NCBI GenBank assembly: GCA_032718475.1 | Contig: JAUCBJ010002162.1 | Location: forward strand, 1 to 42,269 | Source of the DNA: Nemertoderma westbladi | Taxonomy: Eukaryota > Xenacoelomorpha > Nemertodermatida > Nemertodermatidae | DNA length: 42,269 nucleotides | Direction: 5' to 3' | Shown here: in pieces, positions 21,880-30,600 of the stretch | Position numbering within the stretch: position 1 is the stretch's first letter | How the letters are laid out: every line of letters starts with the position of its first letter | The notes under the pieces: model-generated | What the model saw: only the letters and a program-made list of their open reading frames with translations | The model's database searches: none | What the model was told of the DNA's origin: nothing | Made by a program: the position numbers and the translations under genes

Positions 21880-21952
21880 TACTAGGATTCGAACTCAATA
21901 CCTACTACACATATAATTTCCAACACTCTACCGACTGAGCTACTGAACCACT
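21880..21952 (-). other. tRNA-like segment in the 3' LTR
   Basis: On the minus strand, TAGCTCAGTCGGTAGAG (A box and D arm) is followed ~45 nt later by GAGTTCGAATCCTAG (B box and T loop). The anticodon stem and T stem pair poorly. It begins about 100 bp inside the LTR edge, in sense orientation, upstream of the TATA box. Confidence 0.65.
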
Positions 21953-22372
21953 TGACCAATAGGCGTATAAATGATATAACAAATACAAATGAGGACTCAA
22001 AGTAATCTTTTAGCAAAGTTAATTCGAATAAAATAAAATTTTGAAAATCCACGGCATTTAGGGAATATAATTCTATACCGCTCCATGAAAACAGGATATT
22101 ATCGTGCATAAAATATACGGTTTTCACCAATAATCAATCAAACTATAGAATACTTAGGGCGTACTTACATATTTACAATTAAATTTCAAACAATACTTCC
22201 TTTCTACGTAATGATTTGATACAAAATAATTACAAATTCAAACTTTACGTATTTAAGGCTTTACTAAGTAAGTACAATATAAATCTAAATTAAATTCACC
22301 AATATAAATCTATTGCATCTCAATATTGCATAAATTCAAACAATTACAAATACAAATAAATGAAAACAATAA

Positions 22373-22392
22373 GAAAGGCTCGCGAGTCTTCC
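22373..22392 (-). repeat. 20-bp palindromic motif, copy 1
   Basis: Plus strand GAAAGGCTCGCGAGTCTTCC, the most palindromic form: CTCGCGAG is perfectly self-complementary and 16 of 20 positions match the reverse complement. Non-coding context. Confidence 0.9.
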
Positions 22393-22569
22393 ATCTACTA
22401 TTGCATCTCAAATATTGCATAAATTCAAATAATTACAAATACTTTCGTACCTAAATGTAAATTGCATAAGTTCGGAATAATTACAAATATGAGTCTTTCT
22501 AAGCACAAAACTTTCTAACTATAAAACTTTCTAAATACAAAATATAACACTTTACAAATGAAACTATAA

Positions 22570-22589
22570 GAAAGGCCCACGAGTCTTCC
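22570..22589 (-). repeat. 20-bp palindromic motif, copy 2
   Basis: GAAAGGCCCACGAGTCTTCC; non-coding context. Confidence 0.85.
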
Positions 22590-22861
22590 ATCTACTCTTA
22601 CTTTCTATTTCACTGTAAATACAAATACTGCTTATAAAATATAAATTGCATAATATTCGGAACAATATAAATTGCATAAGTTCGGAATAATTACAAATAT
22701 AAAATATAAATTCTTACAAAATATAAATCTTTACTAAATATAAATCTTACTAAATATGAGTTCTTATTTCTAAATTTCATAAATTCGGAACAATACAAAT
22801 TGCATAAGTTCGGAATAAACACAAATATAAATATAAATTCAAATAAATCACAAATTCACAA

Positions 22862-22881
22862 GAAAGGCTCACGAGTCTTCC
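22862..22881 (-). repeat. 20-bp palindromic motif, copy 3
   Basis: GAAAGGCTCACGAGTCTTCC; lies 20 bp beyond the stop of the zinc-knuckle ORF. Confidence 0.9.
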
Positions 22882-22901
22882 GTCCACCCTTGCCCTCCCT
22901 T

Positions 22902-24416
22902 TTATCGCTTAGTTGATCGAGCCCTGCCGCGTCCTCGAAAACTGCGCACAGGTGACTTTGCTCGCGATATGGGACTAATGGGGCGAGTCACTGGTTTACT
23001 TGGGACGTTGAGAGACGGTGCGACTATTTCCTCGCAAATTCGTCTATTAGGTATCCCGAATCCTCGTCCGATTCCTCGTGACCGATCAGTTGTCACTACA
23101 GTTGGTAGAACGTCTGGGAACGCGCGAGAAGCGGACGACGCAGACCCAAGAGTAGCTTGCGCCCCCTTTTGATCAGCTGGTGTGTGTCCCGATCCTCCTG
23201 TTGGTTCTCTATCAAGCGATACCGTATCCCGAGTAATTCGAATAGTCGGCTCAACTCCCTTACGCTCTTCTATATTAATAGACTTCTTTAACTGTTGGCC
23301 CACTTTCTGGACCCGTATGATCCTACCCTGTCCGTCCTCCCGAGGGTGACGTGCAGACGGCGCAACCGGAGTGGCTGGTATATTTGTCGCCTCTAGGACC
23401 TCCTCTTCCTCGAATACGCTCGCTCGTATACGTTTGTGGTAAAACGCGGCTCGGTACGCCCATGCGACGGTTAACCAAGCTCCTTTATTCCGCTTTTCAG
23501 TTCGGAAACGATCGAATTCACCATACGTGATGCGATTAACGACTTTCTGAAAATTCCACGTGTTTTTGTTATCCGGGTGAATCTGTAATAGATACTCGCG
23601 CACTACTCGGAATCCACTGTCGTGGGGCAAAATATCGACTACCTCGATAAGTTCGTCATATTGGGGCATAGCGGAGATATATCCTTCCGACATCATCGTT
23701 TGGGGATTTATCGCCCAAAATCCAAGATGCGCCCTCATCGGAAATCGTCTTCTTTGTGCCGATACATGTTCGTCGGCTAAATCTTCCCACTCATCAAATA
23801 ATTTTCTCACGAGTTTTACAGATTCGTGTTCATAGGGTATGTCTCTTAGTTGGCATTCAGATGCTCGATGCCCTTTTATATTGCAATAAGTACATTGAGC
23901 CATAAATCTCCAGCAAGTATAAAAGGTATGAGACCCTTGATCCCCACACCATCCACAGATTAGCTGAGTCGTAGTAATGTGCTTTCCACTGCACTTTGTC
24001 ATATGATGTCCAGCGACGCCACATTTACCACACATCGTATTGGCAGGGTACCACACTCGTTCGTATATAAGATCTCCAATCGGTCGAGCGCTTCCTCCCA
24101 CACTATAATCGTAATCATCTGGATCTATGGGTTGGTAGGTTTCTGAAGGTTGTATACAAACTATAGCATCTGTTGCTTCAAGTTGTCGAATCTCCGTCTG
24201 AGATTTCTTCGGGAGGTTCCTTTCTATCTCAAGAAGTTCCTCTAAAGGATCGTCAGTGATCGTAGTAGTTACTTCGAAATCATCACCAAGGTGACCGATA
24301 GGCGCGCGCGTCTGCCGTGATTCATCCGTAATCTCCACGATACGTTCTCCTTCATAGGGTAACAATGTAAACATAGATGGTCTTTCGATAAGAGATCCCG
24401 CACAGCGAAGATACAC
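22902..24416 (-). CDS. Extra retrotransposon ORF: protein with three CCHC zinc knuckles
   Basis: A 504-codon frame downstream of integrase, in the place where retroviruses and some errantiviruses have env. It is not envelope-like: no signal peptide or membrane segment is seen. Residues ~129-188 form three consecutive knuckles: CGKCGVAGHHMTKC (CX2CX4HX4C), CGWCGDQGSHTFYTC (CX2CX5HX4C) and CTYCNIKGHRASEC (CX2CX4HX4C). The carboxy end is basic and RG/SR-rich (SFRGRGRARSTKR), fitting RNA or DNA binding. The listed start is a GTG; the frame is really the continuation of the ORF at 24269-24604, which overlaps it in another frame. Such knuckles are typical of Gag nucleocapsid, so it may be a second nucleocapsid-like protein or an accessory RNA-binding factor. 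It probably belongs to this element, since the 20-bp motif found in gag and pol also flanks it on both sides. Confidence 0.75.
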   Translation of the reverse strand: MYLRCAGSLIERPSMFTLLPYEGERIVEITDESRQTRAPIGHLGDDFEVTTTITDDPLEELLEIERNLPKKSQTEIRQLEATDAIVCIQPSETYQPIDPDDYDYSVGGSARPIGDLIYERVWYPANTMCGKCGVAGHHMTKCSGKHITTTQLICGWCGDQGSHTFYTCWRFMAQCTYCNIKGHRASECQLRDIPYEHESVKLVRKLFDEWEDLADEHVSAQRRRFPMRAHLGFWAINPQTMMSEGYISAMPQYDELIEVVDILPHDSGFRVVREYLLQIHPDNKNTWNFQKVVNRITYGEFDRFRTEKRNKGAWLTVAWAYRAAFYHKRIRASVFEEEEVLEATNIPATPVAPSARHPREDGQGRIIRVQKVGQQLKKSINIEERKGVEPTIRITRDTVSLDREPTGGSGHTPADQKGAQATLGSASSASRAFPDVLPTVVTTDRSRGIGRGFGIPNRRICEEIVAPSLNVPSKPVTRPISPISRAKSPVRSFRGRGRARSTKR

Positions 24417-24604
24417 GTCTCGAAATATGCTAAATCCTGCTCGAGTAAAGGCATTGCTGTCCTTACGAGCTTCGCTGTACTTTCTGATAATTCTTTTATA
24501 CCAAATATAGTGTAGTCCTTGGCTCCAAATCTTTCGAATAGCGCTGCTGCCTCCTCTTGGATATCATATCCCCATCTCGGCTCTCCTTGTATCCCTTTCT
24601 CCAT
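24269..24604 (-). CDS. Amino-terminal part of the zinc-knuckle protein (frame break)
   Basis: ATG at 24604 opens a 111-codon frame (MEKGIQGEPRWGYDIQEEAA) with helical, charged sequence up to about residue 63. Beyond ~24430 the product in this frame loses its earlier character while the overlapping frame, which continues into the zinc knuckles, reads more naturally. The simplest view is one gene of ~570 codons with a frame change near 24415-24440, either an indel in this copy, a sequencing error or a true ribosomal frameshift. No upstream ORF comes closer than the integrase stop, 665 bp away, so expression would need splicing or an internal promoter. Confidence 0.55.
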   Translation of the reverse strand: MEKGIQGEPRWGYDIQEEAAALFERFGAKDYTIFGIKELSESTAKLVRTAMPLLEQDLAYFETCIFAVRDLLSKDHLCLHCYPMKENVSWRLRMNHGRRARLSVTLVMISK

Positions 24605-25268
24605 AATTAGGGGTGTAGTTACATAATCATTACTACTAGAGGGAATACAACAGAGTTTGTAGTTAGTTGTGAGGAGTTGTAGTTAGAGTTTCGTCTGCCC
24701 TTTGGGCTCGACAACGCTCTAACCTCCTACCCATAGCCTAAGATCTAGGGTTTCTTTAATGACACGCTGCTTCTTATCTAAAATTTTTTGCCGAAATAAA
24801 AACGAATTTGGGCTAAACTGGCTGTGAGTCTAAAATACTCACTTTTTGATCCCAAACTATTATCAGAAAATAAGCAGTCAAGAATTAGTAATAAATATAG
24901 GGGAGTCTATTTATTGACGTAACTTATTGAAACAAGACCGTGTAAAATTTAATTAAATTTTAAGAAAGGCTCGCAAGTCTTCCTCTCTTGTTTCTCTAAT
25001 TTTAAGTTCCACCCGACTGTACCCTGAAATCTATTCACTGGAGAAAATTTTAAAAAATTTTTCAAATCCAAATGGATTGTCTAAAATTTCGAAAATGTCT
25101 CAATATTGTGAGTTCCAAGTAGAATTCCATTTCTTATACCTACAAATCCCGCTCCTATGTGACACATAAGGGTACTACCCTCAATGTTCACATATAAAGA
25201 CAATGGAATTCTACCGCTGTCCTTACTACGGTGTACAGGTACGTGGAAATCTATTTGTAAACTCCTAA
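24605..25268 (-). other. Non-coding gap between integrase and the zinc-knuckle ORF
   Basis: No ORF of note. Holds the fourth copy of the 20-bp motif (24964-24983). Being upstream of an ORF that cannot be reached by simple readthrough, it could contain a splice acceptor or promoter; I see no decisive signal. Confidence 0.5.
24964..24983 (-). repeat. 20-bp palindromic motif, copy 4
   Basis: GAAAGGCTCGCAAGTCTTCC in non-coding DNA between the integrase and zinc-knuckle ORFs. Confidence 0.9.
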
Positions 25269-27320
25269 TTATTTACTAACATTAGGTGGAGATTTGTAGT
25301 CTCCAGACTCGTTACGAGTCTCTTCAAGAAGTACGAGACGTTGAGTCGGTCTGTCTACTGTACGACCGTCAATTGTCCATACCGTCACAGTTCTTGTCAC
25401 TCCATCCATAGATGGATGTGTGGCTAAAATTACACCTGTTATCCAGAAGCGTCTTTTTAAATTCACTTCCGCTAACAGCACGTGATCTCCCGGCTTTAAT
25501 GCGCGGGTGTTATTGTACCAAGTTGTTCTGGCAGAAATAGAGGGCAAATAATGGTTTTGCCATATTTCCCAGAATTTGTTAGCTAGTAGTTGCGTGATTT
25601 TCCACGCTTTTCTACCGTAGCTATCGCTTTCTGTTGGAATTGAAATAGGTATTAATGTAGTCGGTGCCTGCATAAGCAGGTGTGCCGGTGTCAAAGCAAA
25701 CTGAGATTGTTTGTCATCGGGTACTAATACTATTGGTCTAGTATTTAGTATTGCCTCGATTTCAACAAACAGTGTTGTCAGTTGGTCGTCTGTCAATATG
25801 TGGTTTACTGGAATGACCTTTGCCATGGCTGTCTTTATAGATCTAATCAATCTCTCCCAGACTCCACCTCTCCATGGACTATCTGGAGGATTAAACTTCC
25901 AAACAATCTTGTGAGGTTGTAGTTCGTTCGAGATTTGATCATGATCTAATTTCTTAAAGGCTCTAGCAATCTCATTTCGAGCACCAACAAAGTTTGTCCC
26001 TTGGTCTGAGTACAAGCATTTCACTAGTCCGCGTCTAGCGATAAATCGCCGCAATGCTAGTATAAACGCGTTGGTGGAAAGATCCATCACACGTTCAATA
26101 TGAACTGCCCTACTGGACATACATGTGAAAATCAGTCCCCAGCGTTTTACTAGTATACGTCCACGTTTCGTATGTATGGGACCAAAGCAATCAATTCCAG
26201 TCTCTGTAAAAGGTGGTCTGAATGCTTGAAGTCGTGCTTGTGGTAGTTCACTCATTTCTTGGGTACCTATTCTAGAATGTACCTTTTTACAAATAATACA
26301 CGTACGCGTCACTGAACTTAATGCTTTACTGGGTCTAATTAATACAAATCTTGTACGTAAGTAAGAAAGACAGTGGTGTCTTCCAGCGTGTTTCAGATGT
26401 AAATGTGCGTCCAGTATCATTGCACGTTGTAGTTCGTGGTGTTGCGGTATTATTATTGGGTACCTAAAGTTTGTGTTAAAGTCAATGTTTTGTAGCCGAG
26501 ATTTATGACAAATTAAGCCATTATAAATAATCGGACTCCAACTCAATATTGGTGACGACTTGATTGGTTGACCTTGACTTATAGATGTGAATTCGCGTGC
26601 GAAATATCGCAGTTGATAATGGCGAATTAATTTAATTTCACACCTGTCAATCTCAGTCAATGTAAGTCGACGTGTAAAGTCTCGTTTGCCTTTAACGTAT
26701 TGTACAAAACGTACAATCCACGCTAATTTTCGGCACGCGTTTGTCCAAGAATCTGTCAGGTTTACAATACGGTCGACGTAAGTATTTGTGACGTCATCAG
26801 GTAAGTCAATGGAGATTTTGGAAGGTTTTGATTTACTAGAAGGGCCCACGGGTCCGCCGGTAGGTATTCCCTTGTTGACTGTTGATCCGTCCGGGTCTAG
26901 AAGTAATTTGTCCTTCTTCGTCTTCTTACCTTGATTGTCAGTACTTCGTAAGTCGATCGTTAATGGTGGTTTGAACTCTATGGGGTCAGTGGGTTTCGGT
27001 AAACTTATTTTTCTGCCGATATTAATCCCAGGTTTCACCATAGGTTGCAAGTTTGGTATGTCTCTTGAGCGCAGAGTAACACCTGTATTTACATTAGCGT
27101 AAGTACTACCCACATCTGTAATACATGAGGTTTCACCGTGCTTATGGTTGCTCAAGTGTGTCAAATTTGGTAGTTTGTCAATACAAGGCCGCTCCAATAG
27201 GGAAACTGCGGCTTTACTGTTTGTCAATATGTTACTAGTGTCTAGTAGAACATTTTGTGACATGTCTGGTAAAATGTTTCGCGGAACATCCGGCGAAATA
27301 TCTAGTGACGTGTCTGGCAA
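25269..27320 (-). CDS. BEL/Pao integrase with amino-terminal linker
   Basis: Inserts the cDNA copy into the host genome in the nucleus. The first ~150 residues are a repeat-derived, proline/aspartate-rich linker (SPDVPRNILPD, SKAAVSLLERP). Next comes a region with the HHCC zinc-binding site (histidines near 305, CIIC near 340). The catalytic core has D377 (GIDCFGPI), D439 (YSDQGTNF) and E489 (GGVWERLIRSIK), with all three acidic residues present. The end (LKPGDHVLLAEV to DRPTQRLVLLEE) matches the DUF5641-like carboxy domain usual in BEL/Pao integrases. The first codon is TTG and an in-frame TAG lies just upstream (27339-27341), so this is not an independent gene start. It is the last part of the pol polyprotein, separated by frame breaks. 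Confidence 0.9.
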   Translation of the reverse strand: MPDTSLDISPDVPRNILPDMSQNVLLDTSNILTNSKAAVSLLERPCIDKLPNLTHLSNHKHGETSCITDVGSTYANVNTGVTLRSRDIPNLQPMVKPGINIGRKISLPKPTDPIEFKPPLTIDLRSTDNQGKKTKKDKLLLDPDGSTVNKGIPTGGPVGPSSKSKPSKISIDLPDDVTNTYVDRIVNLTDSWTNACRKLAWIVRFVQYVKGKRDFTRRLTLTEIDRCEIKLIRHYQLRYFAREFTSISQGQPIKSSPILSWSPIIYNGLICHKSRLQNIDFNTNFRYPIIIPQHHELQRAMILDAHLHLKHAGRHHCLSYLRTRFVLIRPSKALSSVTRTCIICKKVHSRIGTQEMSELPQARLQAFRPPFTETGIDCFGPIHTKRGRILVKRWGLIFTCMSSRAVHIERVMDLSTNAFILALRRFIARRGLVKCLYSDQGTNFVGARNEIARAFKKLDHDQISNELQPHKIVWKFNPPDSPWRGGVWERLIRSIKTAMAKVIPVNHILTDDQLTTLFVEIEAILNTRPIVLVPDDKQSQFALTPAHLLMQAPTTLIPISIPTESDSYGRKAWKITQLLANKFWEIWQNHYLPSISARTTWYNNTRALKPGDHVLLAEVNLKRRFWITGVILATHPSMDGVTRTVTVWTIDGRTVDRPTQRLVLLEETRNESGDYKSPPNVSK

Positions 27321-27490
27321 AACTCTCTGGTTGACCGTCTAGTAACGTGTCTGGCGATACGTCTGGTAACGTATCTGGTTGTTTGTCAATAGAAGGCCGC
27401 TCCAATAGGGAAACTGCGGCTTTACTGTTTGTCAGTATGTCACCAGTGTCCGGCAGAACATCCCGTGACACGTCCGGCAAAACGTCTGGT
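27173..27490 (-). repeat. Direct repeat of ~110 bp at a 208-bp offset
   Basis: GTTTGTCAATA-AAGGCCGCTCCAATAGGGAA and following sequence occurs at 27173 and 27381. The same peptide, NSKAAVSLLERP, is thus encoded twice, but in two different frames because 208 is not a multiple of three. Around it are short TCTGGTTGACCG / TCTGGTAACGTG repeats encoding Pro-Asp-rich sequence. Confidence 0.85.
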
Positions 27491-27616
27491 TGACCGTCTG
27501 GTAACGTGTCTGGTTGACCGTCTGGCGATATGTCTGGTGTAGAAAGGCTCGCAAGTCTTCCATTCTTGACCTTTGAAGTTATATCCTTCCATTTCGCCTT
27601 CGGTTTTTTCTTGAGT
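27235..27616 (-). pseudogene. Frame-disrupted linker between RNase H and integrase
   Basis: After the TAA of the Gag-pol ORF (27619-27617) the third frame is open from about 27790 to 27235. It reads as a lysine-rich stretch, then a Pro-Asp-rich stretch containing NGRLASLSTP from motif copy 5, then NSKAAVSLLERP. Near 27320-27345 the sensible reading moves to the integrase frame. So two frame changes, both +1 in direction, would join pol to integrase. A run of seven T (27647-27653) and the repeats themselves are likely places for indels. In a recent element this may be a copy-specific defect or a base-calling error. Confidence 0.6.
27542..27561 (-). repeat. 20-bp palindromic motif, copy 5
   Basis: GAAAGGCTCGCAAGTCTTCC, identical to copy 4; in the linker frame it encodes GRLASL. 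Confidence 0.9.
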
Positions 27617-30600
27617 TTAGCCGTCGTCCTTTTCTTTGCCTTTCCCTTTTTTTGGTTTCTTGATTTCGGCGTCCTTAGGGATAGTGTTAGACTTGTTGTC
27701 GTATAGTGGCGGCCAATGTAGTGTTGAACCTTGTAAGAATTGTGGTCCGTGTTGCCAAAATTCTTTGTTCTCCGGTTTACAGAATTCCTCAGGCATCATT
27801 CCTCGCGACGCAATATCAGCTGGGTTTTGTGGTCCGGGACAATGTCGCCAATCCTCTTTTATTGAACGGTCTAGAATTTCTGCGCGACGGTTAGCTACGA
27901 ATGTCTTGAATTCAAGTGTGTCGTTGTTTATGTAAAATAAAACCAACGTCGCGTCAGTCCAATAAAATATCTGTAAACTTGACTGTAGTTCCGTCTGTAT
28001 GAGGTTCACGATTGTGGTTGACAGGGTTGCGGCTTGTAGCTCAGCTCGTGGTGTCGTCATATACTTAGTAGGCATTGTTTTTGCCTTAGAAGTAATGAGC
28101 GAAACATCGAATTCTTCTGAGTCTACTTGTCTGCGCAAGTACGCTGCCACACCAAAGCCGTTGTCACTAGCGTCGGAAAAACAATGTAATTCCAAGTTGT
28201 CAGGGAATGTTGTTTGTAATGGAAAGTAGACTCTGGGTATGGAATAATCCTCTAGCGAAGATAATTCCGCCTCCCAGGTTTTCCATAAGTCCACTTGGTC
28301 TGATGAGATCGGCTCGTCCCATGTCAGTCCATCCTTCCAGATACTGCGCATATAAATGCGGGCTTGCAGTATTATTGGACTGATGAATCCTAATGGATCG
28401 AACAATCGGCTCAATTTTGACAAGCATGATCTCTTTGTCAGTGTGTTTTCTTGACTGTCCAATCTCACTTTCACTCGAAAGTTGTCCGTGTTTGGGTCCC
28501 AAAAGAGCCCCAACACCTTGGTCGTCGGTAGTGGTTCGAACTCTAGGTCTATGTCACCACCTCCACGCTCAGTCGTTCCGAATGAGTCTACTAATTCGGC
28601 ACTGTTTGAGGCGAATTTGGTGAGGTTAAAACCTCCGCCCGCTAAGCAGTCCCGTAATTGATGTGCTACTGTTATAGCACGTTCTACTGTGTCACAACTT
28701 TGTAAACCGTCATCTACGTAAAAGTCACGTTCTACGATTTTAATTATCTCTGGGTCATATAAATGTTTCTGATCCCTAGCGGCTTGTTTTAGGGCGTACA
28801 TCGTGCAGTTTGGGCTGTCCCTGGCACCGAAAACGCGGACTTGCATTTGGTAAGTCGCCGGTGGTAGACTTAAGTCTCCTTCCGGGTACCAGAGGAACCG
28901 CAAACTGTCTCTGTCTCGCTCTAACGCTCTCACTTGGTGAAACATCGCTTCAACGTCACAAGTAAAAGCTACTTGACGCTGACGGAAGCGCATAATCACC
29001 CCCATAAGATAATTATTCATGTTTGGTCCATCCATCAACTCACTATTGAGGGACATTCCCTCAAACAGAGCCGCACAGTCATTGACTACACGTACTTTGT
29101 CTGGTTTGTCGGGGTGTCTCACAAAGTGATGTGGCAAGTAGTATGTCTGGTCAGTCACTCGCTCTGGGTTAGTCATTCGGATAGCGTATCCCTTGGTCAA
29201 ATACGTCTCCATATGAGTGTTATACTGCAGATGGGCTTTCTCGTCCTTTAATAGACGTTGTCGTATTGAGTGCAGACGTCTTAACGCTAACGGGTAGTTA
29301 TTTATGAGTTTAGGACTTTGGCTACGCCATAACATCCCTACCTCATAATGTCCGTCTTTCGTCTGGCGGATAGTATCTTCCATGATCTTCAAAGATAGTT
29401 TCTCCTGTTCCGACATACATGGTTCGTAGCTACCAGGTTCAGCTGTATCTTGTTCTAACCACCTGATAGTCTTCTCCGTTAATTCTTTGTCCAGTGCAGC
29501 TTGTTCCACTTGATGGTTTCTTAACGCGTCGTCATCGATATCGACGGGCATTGTTGAGGTTATTGGTGTAGGTAGACTCGCAAGCCTTCCGGCGTTATCA
29601 TCCGTCGTCGATGGAATCTCTGGCTGACTCGTCTTCTCCCCAAGTTCTAAACTCACCTGATGGATTAGCTGCTCCTTGTGGCTTATCATACTAGTTACAC
29701 GTCTGTCATGTTTTGTATGTAAGGTAGTATGGTCCACGTCGTGTGAAAAGGAATGAATTGAATTTGTAGTTAATAAACTACATGTACTTTGTACATCTTC
29801 CTCGTCACTTATGTCTAGTGTGCGCACAGGCGCTCGAGTATACCACCCTATCGGCGTTCTACATGCGTATGCGTTTCCCGCTACGACTGCCGATGGTCTG
29901 GTTTCCCACACTTGATGTAGGTTGAATTGGTCTGTCCCGATCAGCATTGCTACTGATCTGTAATTGACAGGACATTCAGGTACACCAAGGTGTCTGAAAT
30001 ACTTACGGTCCTCTAGAGATTGTTCCGGCACTGGACCTAGTAGGTTACTAAAGTCCTTGGTGGCCGCAAAAGTCAAATCCTTAAAGGGTAACAAAGACCT
30101 CTCCTTTTCGCTGTGTTGCGATTTTGGAAGAAGAGTGTCTAAGTCCAACTTAACTCGTGTCACTGGTATTGCACGTTGTCCGTGCATACTACTTACGGTG
30201 TAACTGACGTGCTTACCTTGTCTGAGATCCGTCACTACATCAGCTATCTTTTCATCCACGTAGCTGTGAGATGAGGCTGAATCTAGAATAGCGTAGATTT
30301 TCTTGCTCCCCTTTGTGCCAGTAATCTTAATCGGAATTACACTGAATCCCTTTAGTTGGTCAGTAGTCAGAAGCGCAATCGATGGCTGTTCATCTCCATC
30401 CGAATATACGTCGTCCTCTTCTGACTCTTCGTCCGACGATCCGGATTGTTCTGAGAAGCAATCCTTAATATGCGTCACGAAAGTTGGAGTCGTTTTCGAT
30501 TCTCGATTCTTGTACGCGGTGTTGCATTTTGCTGCTGCTTCCGGGTGTTCCCTGGCGAAGCGTTTTGTCAGCGTGTGGCTGTCTGTGTGGAGCAGACCGT

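Larger units (their letters stand above)
20170..22054 (-). repeat. 3' LTR of the BEL/Pao element
   Basis: Identical to 34843-36727 over 1883 bp except at five sites that I can see: 20900, 21062, 21181, 21393 and 21925. On the minus strand it contains a tRNA-like segment, a 10-bp-arm palindrome, a TATA box and AATAAA in that order. No ORF in it is credible; an 83-codon plus-strand ORF is present in both LTRs only because the LTRs are copies. Confidence 0.95.
22055..22901 (-). other. Non-coding 3' tail with repeated modules
   Basis: Between the zinc-knuckle ORF and the 3' LTR. Very AT-rich, built from repeated phrases such as TTGCATAAGTTCGGAATAA and ACAAATATAAA, and carrying three copies of the 20-bp palindromic motif (22373, 22570, 22862), each with TCCATCTAC- or TCCGTCCAC-type sequence after it. 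No gene is seen. Confidence 0.7.

Noticed and set aside
21880-21952. Functional tRNA gene
   Set aside because: A and B boxes are good, but the anticodon and T stems do not pair well enough to name an amino acid.
22902-24604. Envelope gene
   Set aside because: The position fits, but there is no signal peptide, cleavage site or membrane segment; three zinc knuckles indicate a nucleic-acid-binding protein.
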